This document shows, one piece after another, positions 18,416 to 26,606 of a DNA stretch of 64,000 nucleotides. Each line of letters starts with the position of its first letter. Position 1 is the first letter of the stretch. Below the pieces are notes generated by a model. The model was not told the origin of the DNA and did no database searches. It was given only the letters and a program-made list of their open reading frames with translations. A program made the translations under genes and the position numbers. Source of the stretch: Planctomycetota bacterium (GTDB lineage: Bacteria > Planctomycetota > PLA2 > JAEUHO01); assembly GCA_020851795.1 (NCBI GenBank), contig JADZCA010000062.1, forward strand, positions 17,967 through 81,966. Reading direction: 5' to 3'.

Positions 18416-19930
18416 ATGCACGACGCCTTCGTCCGCCTCTTCCGCGCCCGCTTCCACGAGGACCCCGCCTCGGCGGTGCCCATCGCCGCGGACGGGAGCC
18501 AGCGCAAGATGGTGCGCGTCACCGGCGCGTCGGGGACGACCGCGATCGGGGTGACGGGCCCCGACCCGGAGGAGAACCGCGCGTTCCTCTCCTACTCGGC
18601 GTCGCTGCGCGCGATCGGGCTGCCGGTGCCGCAGGTGTACGGCGCCGACGAGGCGAGCGGGCGCTACCTCGTCGAGGACCTCGGCGACGTGACGCTGTTC
18701 CGCGCGCTCTCGACGGCGCGCGAGGCCGCGGGGGGGACCTTCCCGCCGGCGCTCGTGCCCGTCTACCGCGCGGTGCTCGAGACGCTCCCGCGCTTCCAGG
18801 TCGAGGGCGGGCGCGCCGTGGACTTCTCGGTGGCGTACCCGCGCGCGGCCTTCGACCGGCAGTCGATGCAGTGGGACGTGGACTACTTCAAGTACCACTT
18901 CCTGAAGCTCGCGAAGGTGCCGTTCAACGAGGACCGGCTCCAGCGCGACGTGGACGTGCTCGTCGCGCGCCTGCTCGACACCGACACGCGCCACTTCCTC
19001 TACCGCGACTTCCAGTCCCGCAACGTGATGCTGCGCGACGGGAGCCCGTGGTTCATCGACTACCAGGGCGGCCGTCGGGGCGCGCTGGCCTACGACCCCG
19101 CTTCGCTGCTCTACGACGCGAAGGCGGCGCTGCCGCCCGCGCTGCGCGAGGAGCTGCTCGAGCACTACCTCGACGCGCTCGCCGAGCACCTGCCGCTCGA
19201 CCGCGACCGCTTCCGGCGCGAGTTCCGGGGCTACGTCCTCATCCGCATCCTGCAGGCGATGGGGGCGTACGGCTACCGCGGCTTCTTCGAGCGCAAGACG
19301 CACTTCCTCCAGAGCGTGCCGCTCGCGCTGCGCAACCTCGAGGCGCTGCTCGCCGAGGGGCTCGTCGGCGGCGAGGTCGAGCTGCCCGAGCTGCGCGCCG
19401 TGCTCGAGCGCGTCTGCGCGCGCGACGACCTGCGACGGGTCCCCGAGGCCGCCGAGTCGGGCCTGTGCGTGCGCGTCGGCTCGTTCTCGTACCGCTTCGG
19501 CTACCCCGAGGACGAGACCGGGCACGGCGGCGGCTTCGTCTTCGACTGCCGCGGGCTCGCCAACCCCGGCCTCGACCCGTCGCTCGCCCCGCTCGACGGG
19601 CGTCACCCCGCGGTCGTGCGCGCGCTCGAGCGCGACGCGGCGGTCCCGACCTTCGTCGCGCGGGCGTGGGGCCTCGTCGAGGGGCAGATCGCCTCCTACC
19701 TCGCGCGCGGCTACACCGCGCTCGACGTCCATTTCGGCTGCACCGGCGGGCGCCACCGCTCCGTCTACGTCGCCGAGCGCGTCGCGGCGCTGGTCAAGGA
19801 GCGCTTCCCGGCCGTGCGGGTCGCGCTGCGCCACCGCGAGGCGAGCCACTGGGCCGAGCCGCTCCCGCTCGACGCGGCCGACGTGCGCGCCGCCGCGGGG
19901 CGCCCCCTGGGGGACGCGTGGACGCGCTGA
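18416..19930 (+). CDS. AmgK-like amino-sugar kinase fused to RapZ C-terminal domain
   Basis: 504 residues. Residues 1-330 are an aminoglycoside-phosphotransferase-type kinase closest in motif to the anomeric MurNAc/GlcNAc kinase AmgK: catalytic loop YRDFQSRNVM (196-205), metal-binding FIDYQGG (213-219) and AYDPASLLYD. Residues 350-475 match the RapZ C-terminal domain: FDCRGLANPG (376-385) and GCTGGRHRSV (441-450). RapZ-C binds glucosamine-6-phosphate in E. coli. The stop lies 13 bases inside the next gene, a MurU-like nucleotidyltransferase, so the pair probably phosphorylates and then UDP-activates recovered cell-wall sugar. The ATG was chosen at the start of the kinase fold; no Shine-Dalgarno is seen. 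Confidence 0.85.
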   Translation: MHDAFVRLFRARFHEDPASAVPIAADGSQRKMVRVTGASGTTAIGVTGPDPEENRAFLSYSASLRAIGLPVPQVYGADEASGRYLVEDLGDVTLFRALSTAREAAGGTFPPALVPVYRAVLETLPRFQVEGGRAVDFSVAYPRAAFDRQSMQWDVDYFKYHFLKLAKVPFNEDRLQRDVDVLVARLLDTDTRHFLYRDFQSRNVMLRDGSPWFIDYQGGRRGALAYDPASLLYDAKAALPPALREELLEHYLDALAEHLPLDRDRFRREFRGYVLIRILQAMGAYGYRGFFERKTHFLQSVPLALRNLEALLAEGLVGGEVELPELRAVLERVCARDDLRRVPEAAESGLCVRVGSFSYRFGYPEDETGHGGGFVFDCRGLANPGLDPSLAPLDGRHPAVVRALERDAAVPTFVARAWGLVEGQIASYLARGYTALDVHFGCTGGRHRSVYVAERVAALVKERFPAVRVALRHREASHWAEPLPLDAADVRAAAGRPLGDAWTR

Positions 19931-20655
19931 TCCTCGCCGCGGGCCTCGGCACGCGCCTGCACCCGCTCACCGCGACGCGGCCGAAGGCGCTCGTCGAGGT
20001 GGGGGGCGTGGCGATGCTCGAGCGCGTCGCGCGCCGGCTGGTCGCCGCGGGGGCGACGCGCCTCGTGGTCAACGTCTGCCCGTTCGCGGAGCAGGTCGAG
20101 GCGTTCGTCGCCGCGCGCCACGGGTTCGGCGTTGAGGTGCGGTTCTCGCGCGAGGCGCCCGCGCCGAAGGAGACGGGCGGCGGCCTGTTCGCGGCGGCGC
20201 CGCTGCTCGCGCGCGACGGGCCGATCCTGCTCCACAACGTGGACGTGCTCACCGACCTGTCGCTGCAGGACCTCCTGGCGGCGCACCGCCGCGCGGGAGC
20301 GCTCGCGACGGTGGCCGTCGCCGACCGCGCGTCGTCGCGCAAGCTGCTCTTCGACGACTTCGGGCTGCTCGGGCGGGTGGACGGCGGCAAGGCGCTGCGC
20401 GTCGAGGCGCGCCGCCCGGTCGGTCGCGTGGTCGAGCGGGCCTTCCAGGGGGTCCACGTCGTCGAGCCGGCGCTGCTCGACCGCATCACCGAGCGGGGGA
20501 CCTTCTCGATCCTCGAGCCGTACCTGCGGCTCGCCACCGAGGGCGCGACGATCGCGCGCTTCGAGGCCGAGGGCGCGCGCTGGATCGACATCGGGCGTCC
20601 CGACGACCTCGAGCGCGCGCAGCGCCTCGTGGCCGAGGGCGCCTTCGACCGCTGA
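19918..20655 (+). CDS. MurU-like sugar-1-phosphate nucleotidyltransferase
   Basis: 245 residues. The N-terminus ALILAAGLGTRLHPLT and KALVEVGG form the nucleotide-binding signature of NTP_transferases. GGGLFAAAPLL and the metal-binding NVDVL (in place of NADxL) follow, and there is no hexapeptide acyltransferase tail. The length and organisation fit MurU (MurNAc-1-phosphate uridylyltransferase) rather than GlmU. GTG is chosen because it opens directly into the first strand. It overlaps the kinase/RapZ-C gene by 13 bases, showing translational coupling. GlcNAc-1-P or mannose-1-P cannot be excluded as substrate. The stop codon abuts a 231-bp repeat. Confidence 0.85.
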   Translation: MDALILAAGLGTRLHPLTATRPKALVEVGGVAMLERVARRLVAAGATRLVVNVCPFAEQVEAFVAARHGFGVEVRFSREAPAPKETGGGLFAAAPLLARDGPILLHNVDVLTDLSLQDLLAAHRRAGALATVAVADRASSRKLLFDDFGLLGRVDGGKALRVEARRPVGRVVERAFQGVHVVEPALLDRITERGTFSILEPYLRLATEGATIARFEAEGARWIDIGRPDDLERAQRLVAEGAFDR

Positions 20656-20885
20656 GCCCGGACTTCCCACGAGAGGCGAGGGGCTTCGTGGACCGACCGA
20701 GCGGCGACCCGCGGTCGGGGCCGATCGAGGGCCGTCGGGCACGGGGTTTCACCGACGGCCGCGTGTTCGAAGGACACGCCGAGGAGGGGAAACCCCGCCG
20801 GCACGACGGTCGGTCGTGCGGCGTCCGTCTCCGCGCGCCCGACCGCAAGGCGCGGCCCAGACCTCGTCGGCCCGTGGGAAGTCCG
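20655..20885 (+). repeat. 231-bp inverted-end element (AGCCCG family) at a stop codon
   Basis: Starts in the TGA stop of the MurU-like gene with AGCCCGGACTTCCCACG and ends with the inverse of CGGACTTCCCACG (perfect over at least 13 bases) at 20872-20885. The interior has no convincing ORF. It accounts for most of the 320-base gap before the next gene; the remainder is the tandem GACCCCGAT repeat. Confidence 0.65.
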
Positions 20886-20933
20886 CGCCGAGGGCGGGGC
20901 GGGACGGAGCCGACCCCGAAGTCTCCCGCGTGC

Positions 20934-20997
20934 GGGAAAGTCACCTGACCCCGATTTCCCCGAAGTGCGGGGAAGTCACCTGACCCCGATTTCCCGG
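20934..20997. repeat. tandem CACCTGACCCCGAT repeat (two units)
   Basis: Two units with period 35 (TCACCTG at 20941 and 20976), each GGGGAAGTCACCTGACCCCG plus ATTTCCC with palindromic flanks (GGGGAAnT...ATTTCCC). The right-hand unit supplies the last codons and the stop of the membrane-protein gene on the minus strand. Confidence 0.75.
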
Positions 20998-22307
20998 GTC
21001 GGGGGTGCGGGGGCGACGATGTCCTCGGGGGCGTCGTCGTCGGTCGCGACGCCGCCGTCGTCGGTGCGGTCCTCGCCGACCGACCAGACCCGGCCGGCCG
21101 CGTAGCGCAGCGGCTGGCCGTCCATCGGGTCGAGCGGCACCCGGGCGAGCCACGACGGGACGAGCTCGTCGAGCGAGGTCGGGACGCGTCCGTGCTCGGC
21201 GAAGAAGCCGGCGACGGCGAATCCGGTGCGCGCGACGACGAACGGCGCGGCGAGCCGCTCGCTGGCGACGGCGTAGAAGCCGAGGCCCTCGACCAAGGAC
21301 CGGACGATCGGGTTCGGGTCGTCGCCCCACGACGCGGGCGCACCCGACGGGACGGCGAACGCCTCGTCCAGCCGGCGCAGCGCGTCGGCGGCGCAGAGCC
21401 GTCGAGACCCCGCCCACCGTCGCAGCGACCACGCATCGACGTCCGGGCCGAAGAGATCCCACGACGTCGCGCCGTGCGAGACGATCGCCCGTCGCACGAG
21501 CATGCGCTCGCACCGGCGCGACTCGTCGCTCGACGGCCGCGCCGTATCGAGACGCCCGAGGAGGTCCACGAGGCGCCGGGCCTCGTCGGCCTCGACGGGG
21601 GCGCGCGGGAGCGTCTTGAGGAGGGCGCGGGACGCGTCGGCGACGACGCCGGCGGCCAGCAGCGAGCGGAGCATCGAGTCGCCCCCGCCGGCGTCGATGC
21701 CGAAGGCGGCGTAGAGCGTCGCAACCCGGCGCGCGATCGTGTGCTCGCCGCGAGCCGCGGTGCGCCCGAGCACGCTCGAGAGCCATCGCCGCCCGTCCCA
21801 GTACCCGTCGAGGCCGGTGGTCGCCTCCTCGAGGGTCCTCGGCGGCGGCACGGGCTTGCGCGGCACGTGGAGCAGCACACTCAGCGTCGCGAGCGGGACC
21901 GGGTGGCGCACGAGGATCGCGTCCTGCTCGGCCTCGGGCGCCGCGTCGCTCCCGACGTGCCACGCGGGGAGGCGTTCGCGGTCGGAGGCGGGTACGGCGC
22001 GGACGGCCGCGACGAACGCCGCGATCACGTCGCCGGCGTCGCCCGTCCCCGTCGGCGCGAGCAGCGCGGGCCTCCCGCGCGCCCGCGCGGCGGCGGCCTC
22101 CCATTCGCGTTGGGCGAGGGCGCGGTGCTCCTCGAAGGTCGCCTCGGCGCGGCGGTGGGCGACGAAGAGCCCGACGGCGAAGAGGACGACGAGGCCCCCG
22201 ACGGCGACCGCGAGCCAGAGCAGCGGTCTCGGTCTGCGCGCCTTCGGCGGGGACGGCGCGACCTCGTGCACCTCCGCCTCGTCCGCCGGCTCGCGAGTGC
22301 TCTCCAT
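20976..22307 (-). CDS. membrane-anchored protein of unknown function
   Basis: 443 residues. A 29-residue Pro/charged cytosolic N-terminus precedes one transmembrane helix (about 30-51, LLWLAVAVGGLVVLFAVGLFVA). An alpha-helical extracytoplasmic domain follows, with no recognised motif. Near the C-terminus FFAEHGRVPTSLDELVPSWL and VPLDPMDGQPLRYA resemble the C-terminal part of type II secretion/DUF1559-like planctomycete proteins. The ATG at 22307 is preferred because a TAGGAT -10 box lies nine bases upstream. The last codons (EIGVR) and the stop come from a repeat unit, so the original end may have been altered. Confidence 0.65.
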   Translation of the reverse strand: MESTREPADEAEVHEVAPSPPKARRPRPLLWLAVAVGGLVVLFAVGLFVAHRRAEATFEEHRALAQREWEAAAARARGRPALLAPTGTGDAGDVIAAFVAAVRAVPASDRERLPAWHVGSDAAPEAEQDAILVRHPVPLATLSVLLHVPRKPVPPPRTLEEATTGLDGYWDGRRWLSSVLGRTAARGEHTIARRVATLYAAFGIDAGGGDSMLRSLLAAGVVADASRALLKTLPRAPVEADEARRLVDLLGRLDTARPSSDESRRCERMLVRRAIVSHGATSWDLFGPDVDAWSLRRWAGSRRLCAADALRRLDEAFAVPSGAPASWGDDPNPIVRSLVEGLGFYAVASERLAAPFVVARTGFAVAGFFAEHGRVPTSLDELVPSWLARVPLDPMDGQPLRYAAGRVWSVGEDRTDDGGVATDDDAPEDIVAPAPPTREIGVR

Positions 22308-22316
22308 CACCTCGGC

Positions 22317-22322
22317 ATCCTA
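22317..22322 (-). promoter_or_regulatory. -10 box TAGGAT for the membrane-anchored protein gene
   Basis: Ends nine bases before the ATG at 22307 on the minus strand, giving a near-leaderless transcript. Confidence 0.5.
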
Positions 22323-22576
22323 CCGTGCGCGAGCGGCGCTCCGCGCGGGCCCGCGACGTGCGCACCGTGCCCCCTCCGCCGTCTGGGTCTCCGGTTACGG
22401 CTCCGTTCCGGATCCGGGCTCCCTTTCCATGGCTTGCCCCTACGCTGGCTCCGTCCCGTCCGGTGCGCGGCGCGGGGCCTCCCCGTCGCGGGCTCGCCTC
22501 CGTCGCGTCAGCGGGCCTCGGGCGCTTCGCCCGAGGCCCGCTCGCGTCCGCCCCGACCTGCGCGTACAGAGAGACG

Positions 22577-23461
22577 GTGGACCCCGGCCGCGCCGCCCGA
22601 CTGCGCCTGCTGCTCGCGGCCGCCCTCTTCTCGACGGGGGGCGCGGCGATCAAGGCGTGCGAGCTCACCCCGTGGCAGGTGGCGTCGTTCCGCTCGGGCC
22701 TCGGGGCCCTCGCGATCCTCTGGCTCTCGCCCGACGCCCGTCGCGGCTGGAGCCTGCGCACGCCGCTCGTCGGCGTCGCCTACGCCGGCACGGTGCTCCT
22801 CTTCGCGCTCGCCAACCGGATGACGACGTCGGCCAACGCGATCTTCCTCCAGTCCACCGCGCCGCTCTACCTGCTCCTCGTCGGGCCGCTGCTCCTGCAC
22901 GAGCCGCTGCGCCGCGCCGACTTCGCGTTCATGGTCTCGCTCGCGGTCGGGATGGCGCTGTTCTTCGTCGGCGCGGAGGACCCGCGCGCGACCGCCCCCG
23001 ACCCCGTCCGCGGCAACGTGCTCGCGCTGGCGAGCGGGCTGACGTGGGCGTTCACGATCGCGGGCCTGCGCTGGATCGCCAAGGCCGGCGGCAGCGCGGC
23101 GGCCGCCACGGTCGCGGGCAACGCGATCGGCTGCGTCGTGGCCCTCCCCTTCGCGCTCCCCGTCGTCGCGGGCGGCGCGCGGGACTGGGCCGTCCTCGGC
23201 TTCCTCGGCGTCGTCCAGATCGGGGTCTCGTACGCGCTCCTGACGCGCTCGTCGCGCCACGTCCCCGCGCTCGAGGCGACGCTGCTGCTCTTGCTCGAGC
23301 CGGTCCTCAACCCGCTCTGGGCGTGGGCCGTCCACGGCGAGCAGCCGGGCCCGTGGTCGATCGCCGGTGGGGCGGTGATCCTCTGCGCCACGCTGGCGCG
23401 CGCGCTGGCGCGTCGCCGGCCGTCGGCGCCGGAGCGTGAGGACGCGCCCGCGTCGTCGTAG
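22577..23461 (+). CDS. EamA/DMT-family permease
   Basis: 294 residues with about ten hydrophobic segments in two EamA repeats (first: LLLAAALFSTGGAAIKACEL..., second: RGNVLALASGLTWAFTIAGL...). This family exports or imports metabolites or drugs across the inner membrane; the substrate cannot be told from sequence. GTG at 22577 is chosen because the reading frame upstream encodes a Pro/Arg-rich stretch typical of non-coding DNA here, and AGAGAG lies just upstream. A metallopeptidase gene starts 11 bases downstream with its own -10 box. Confidence 0.9.
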   Translation: MDPGRAARLRLLLAAALFSTGGAAIKACELTPWQVASFRSGLGALAILWLSPDARRGWSLRTPLVGVAYAGTVLLFALANRMTTSANAIFLQSTAPLYLLLVGPLLLHEPLRRADFAFMVSLAVGMALFFVGAEDPRATAPDPVRGNVLALASGLTWAFTIAGLRWIAKAGGSAAAATVAGNAIGCVVALPFALPVVAGGARDWAVLGFLGVVQIGVSYALLTRSSRHVPALEATLLLLLEPVLNPLWAWAVHGEQPGPWSIAGGAVILCATLARALARRRPSAPEREDAPASS

Positions 23462-23464
23462 GAT
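23459..23464 (+). promoter_or_regulatory. -10 box TAGGAT for the metallopeptidase gene
   Basis: Overlaps the TAG stop of the EamA gene and ends eight bases before the next ATG (leaderless type). Confidence 0.5.
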
Positions 23465-23472
23465 CCGCCGCC

Positions 23473-24975
23473 ATGCCGTCCCGCCCGTGGGGCCCCGGGC
23501 CCCGCTCCTGCGCCACCGTCCTCGTCCTGCTCGGGCTCGCGCTCTCGTGCGCGGCGCCGGCGTCGGCCGACCCCGACGGCGCGCGTTGGACGTGGCGCGT
23601 GGCCGTCTCGCCCGACCTCGCCACCCTTCGCGTGCGCTGGGAGGTCGAGGGGTTCCGCCCGCGGCGGGCCTGGCTCGGCGACGCCTCCTCGCACGACACC
23701 CTCACGCTGCTCCCGCCGCCCGACGACGCGGACGGCGCGGCGACGCTCGCGCGCGCCGACGGCGAGCCGGTCGCGCTCGACGTGGTGGGCGTGGACGGCG
23801 ACCGCTCGTGCTTCGAGTACGCCGTGGACGTGCGCAAGGTGATCGAGGCGGGGGCGGGGCGTCGCGTCGGCGGGGCGCTGGTGCTGCGGACGGGGTCCTA
23901 CCTCGTCCGTGCGGGCAACGTGCCCGACGACCTCGACGCGCAACTCGTCGTGGACGCGCCGACGGGCGTGCGGGCCGCGTTCCCGGGCGAGCCGCTGGGC
24001 CCGGGGCGGTGGCGCGTGCCGGCGAGCCAGTGGCCGTTCCAAGGGTGGACGGTCTTCGGGGCGTTCGACCTCGACCGGTTCACGTGCGCCGGCTGCGACG
24101 TCACGCTCGTGCGGCTGCCGGGCCCGCTCGCCGCGACGTCCGCGGGCGTGCGGCGCTGGGTCTCGACCGCCGTCGAGGCCGACGCCACGCTGTTCCACGG
24201 GCGCTTCCCGCGCCCGCGGCTGCTCGTGACCGTCGAGCCGTCGCCGCGCGCGACCGAGGACGTGCCGTTCGGCACGGCGTGGAACGGCGGCGGGCCGCAC
24301 GCGTTCCTCTGGCTGTCGTCGCGGGCGCGCGACGCCGCCCTGCCGGGCGAGTGGGTCGGCGTGCACGAGCTGCTGCACACGGCGCTGCCGCACATCGCGC
24401 TCGACGACGCGTGGTTCGCCGAGGGGTTCGTCACCTACTACCAGGAGGTGCTGCGCGCGCGGTCGGGGAAGAACGCGCCGGCCGAGGCGTGGAACCAGCT
24501 CGCCGACGGGTTCCGGCGCGGCGCCGCCTCGACGAGCACCGAGACGATCGCGTCCGACAGCGCCGCGATGCAGGCGCGCCACGAGTACCGCCGCGTCTAC
24601 TGGGCGGGCGCGGCGATCGCGTTGCGCCTCGACGTCGCGCTGCGGCGGAGGACGGGCAACCGCGCCTCGCTCGACGACGTGATGCGCGCGATCACGACCC
24701 ACCCCGCGGCCGACCGCCGCTCGTTGACGGGCGACGACCTGCGCACGCTGCTCCTGCGGTGGCTGCCCGACGGACAGGGCGCGCGCATCGTCGCCGAGGT
24801 GCTCGACGCCCGGCGCTTCCCCGACCTCGTGCCGACGTGGGCGTTCCTCGGGGTGGAGCCCGAGGCCGACGGCGTGACGCTGCGCGACGACGCGCCGGGC
24901 GTCGCGGTGCGCGACGCGATCATGGCCCGCTTCGATCCGGTCGCCCCCGACGCCGGCGCCGCTTCGGGCGGGTGA
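23473..24975 (+). CDS. secreted gluzincin-type metallopeptidase (M1/M61-like)
   Basis: 500 residues with a signal peptide (CATVLVLLGLALSCAAPASA). A beta-rich N-terminal domain precedes the zinc site VHELLHTALPHIALDDAWFA followed by EGFVTYYQ: HELLH supplies two His ligands and the AEG Glu the third. Only 14 residues separate the second His from the Glu, shorter than the usual 18 in M1 peptidases. A helical C-terminal domain follows (RVYWAGAAIALRLDVALRRR), as in M61 glycyl aminopeptidases. Probably an extracytoplasmic aminopeptidase. A leaderless start is indicated by TAGGAT eight bases upstream. Confidence 0.8.
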   Translation: MPSRPWGPGPRSCATVLVLLGLALSCAAPASADPDGARWTWRVAVSPDLATLRVRWEVEGFRPRRAWLGDASSHDTLTLLPPPDDADGAATLARADGEPVALDVVGVDGDRSCFEYAVDVRKVIEAGAGRRVGGALVLRTGSYLVRAGNVPDDLDAQLVVDAPTGVRAAFPGEPLGPGRWRVPASQWPFQGWTVFGAFDLDRFTCAGCDVTLVRLPGPLAATSAGVRRWVSTAVEADATLFHGRFPRPRLLVTVEPSPRATEDVPFGTAWNGGGPHAFLWLSSRARDAALPGEWVGVHELLHTALPHIALDDAWFAEGFVTYYQEVLRARSGKNAPAEAWNQLADGFRRGAASTSTETIASDSAAMQARHEYRRVYWAGAAIALRLDVALRRRTGNRASLDDVMRAITTHPAADRRSLTGDDLRTLLLRWLPDGQGARIVAEVLDARRFPDLVPTWAFLGVEPEADGVTLRDDAPGVAVRDAIMARFDPVAPDAGAASGG

Positions 24976-25040
24976 CCGCTCGGGCGGTTCGGTGAGGCCC
25001 GCGCCGCGCCCGGCGGGCTCGACGCGGCGGGGCCGCGCCG

Positions 25041-25607
25041 CTACTTCGGCTCGGGACGCTCGGCGGGCGGGGTGGGGGGCGGGTCGCCCTTCTTCTGGAG
25101 GGTGACCGAGACGCTGTTGATGCAGTAGCGCATGCCGGTCGTGTCGGAAGGGCCGTCGTCGAAGACGTGGCCGAGGTGCCCGCCGCAGCGGGCGCACGTG
25201 ACCTCGGTGCGCACCATCCCGTGCGAGCGGTCCACGTGCTCGTCGATCCCCGCGCCCGCCGCCGGCCGGTCGAAGGACGGCCATCCGCAGCCCGAGTCGA
25301 ACTTGTCGCCGGAGGCGAACAGCACCGCGCCGCACGCCGCGCAGCGGTAGACGCCCTCGGCGTGCTCGTCCCAGTAGGCGCCGGTGAACGCGCGCTCGGT
25401 GCCCTTCTCGCGCAGCACGCGGTACTGCTCGGGCGTGAGGCGGGCGCGCCACTGCGCGTCGGTCAGCGTCACGGGGGGCTTCGCGTCGGACGGCGAGGGC
25501 ATCGAGGTCTCCGGGCTCGCGGTGCGCCCGCCGCCCCGACCCGCCGCCCCGCGGTCGCAGGCGGCGAGCGAGAGCGCGATCAGGACGGGGAGGACGAGGC
25601 GGCGCAT
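25041..25607 (-). CDS. msrB: peptide-methionine (R)-S-oxide reductase, lipoprotein
   Basis: 188 residues. The lipoprotein signal ends LAAC (Cys17), so it is exported and lipid-anchored. The MsrB domain (about 45-170) has the structural zinc cysteines C89/C92 (CAAC) and C138/C141 (CARC), the GWPSF segment, [11 protein letters not shown] and the nucleophile Cys162 in RYCINSVSV. It reduces methionine-R-sulfoxide in periplasmic proteins, presumably resupplied by a thioredoxin-like partner. A short Pro-rich tail follows. The -10-like TACGGT lies six bases before the ATG. Confidence 0.96.
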   Translation of the reverse strand: MRRLVLPVLIALSLAACDRGAAGRGGGRTASPETSMPSPSDAKPPVTLTDAQWRARLTPEQYRVLREKGTERAFTGAYWDEHAEGVYRCAACGAVLFASGDKFDSGCGWPSFDRPAAGAGIDEHVDRSHGMVRTEVTCARCGGHLGHVFDDGPSDTTGMRYCINSVSVTLQKKGDPPPTPPAERPEPK

Positions 25608-25613
25608 GGGGTC

Positions 25614-25619
25614 ACCGTA
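25614..25619 (-). promoter_or_regulatory. -10-like box TACGGT for msrB
   Basis: Ends six bases before the msrB ATG on the minus strand; a weaker match to the TAGGNT series. Confidence 0.35.
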
Positions 25620-25722
25620 CCCGCCGACGGCGGGTCGTGCCGCGTGGAGCCGTCCCCCCGAGGCGACTCGCGCCCCCGGAGGGCGCGGTCGCTCGCTCGA
25701 GGCCGCGACGACGGCCGGGTCG

Positions 25723-26409
25723 CTACGTCGCGTCGTCGGCGCCGATCGCGCGCCACGCCGTCGCGCCGGCGAGCGCGCCGACGACGGGGGCGATCCAGAA
25801 CAGCCAGAGCTGGCCGAGCGCCCAGCCGCCGACGAACACGGCCTGGCTCGTGCTGCGCGCCGGGTTGACCGACGTGTTCGTGACGGGGATGCCGACGAGG
25901 TGGATCAGCGTGAGCGCGAGGCCGATCGCGAGGCCGGCGAAGCCGGGGGCGGCGCGCTTGCCGGTAACACCGAGGATGACGACGAGGAAGAAGGCGGTCA
26001 GGACGGCCTCGGCGACGAAGGCGGCGACGAGCCCGTACTGGCCGGGCGAGTGGTCGCCGAAGCCGTTGGCCGCGAACCCGCCCGCGAGCGGGTCGGCGCC
26101 CGGGGCGCCCTTGGCGACGACGAAGAGCGCGCCCGCGCCGAGGATCGCGCCGACGACCTGGGCGGCGACGTAGGGGAGCACCTTCGACGCCTCGAAGCGG
26201 CGCGCGACGTAGAGGCCGATGGTGACGGCGGGGTTGAGGTGGCAGCCGGAGACGGGGCCGATCGCGTAGGCCATCGTGACGACGGTGAGCCCGAAGGCGA
26301 GCGAGACGCCGAGCCAGCCGACGTCGCTCCCGGCGAGCACGGCGGTGCCGCACCCTCCGAGCACGAGCCACGCCGTCCCGATCACTTCCGCGAGCAGCTG
26401 TCGGCGCAT
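25723..26409 (-). CDS. aqpZ: aquaporin Z-like water channel
   Basis: 228 residues with six transmembrane segments and both NPA loops (HLNPAVTIG and SVNPARST). The N-terminus [21 protein letters not shown] is typical of AqpZ, and the Cys/Arg selectivity-filter context (NPARS) fits a water-selective channel. The ATG has AGGAGG six bases upstream, inside the opening of the repeat-rich gap. Monocistronic; flanked by repeats upstream and msrB downstream. Confidence 0.96.
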   Translation of the reverse strand: MRRQLLAEVIGTAWLVLGGCGTAVLAGSDVGWLGVSLAFGLTVVTMAYAIGPVSGCHLNPAVTIGLYVARRFEASKVLPYVAAQVVGAILGAGALFVVAKGAPGADPLAGGFAANGFGDHSPGQYGLVAAFVAEAVLTAFFLVVILGVTGKRAAPGFAGLAIGLALTLIHLVGIPVTNTSVNPARSTSQAVFVGGWALGQLWLFWIAPVVGALAGATAWRAIGADDAT

Positions 26410-26507
26410 CCGTTGCCTCCTGCCCCGCGCGGGGGCCGCCTCGGTCCCGCGCAGAGCATCGCCGTCACGCGAGGGCCGCGCAAGGGGCCCTCCGCGGTCG
26501 TCGCCGA

Positions 26508-26606
26508 TACACCGGTGCCAGGCACCGGTGTACCGATTGCTTGCTGCTTGCAGGCGATCGATACAACCGTGCCAGGCACCGGTGTCGATAAGGCACCGTT
26601 GTACTA
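26508..26606. repeat. GGTGCCAGGCACC palindromes between aqpZ and the GTPase gene
   Basis: A perfect 25-bp palindrome (TACACCGGTGCC-A-GGCACCGGTGTA, 26508-26532), a second imperfect copy around 26566-26588 and a half copy at 26591-26606 whose inverse runs into the GTPase stop (TAGTACAACGGTGCC). The AT-containing linker TTGCTTGCTGCTTGCAGG is unlike surrounding DNA. REP-like element family. Confidence 0.75.

Noticed and set aside
18416..19930. Aminoglycoside resistance phosphotransferase
   Set aside because: The catalytic loop and the MurU-like neighbour fit a cell-wall amino-sugar kinase; no resistance context.
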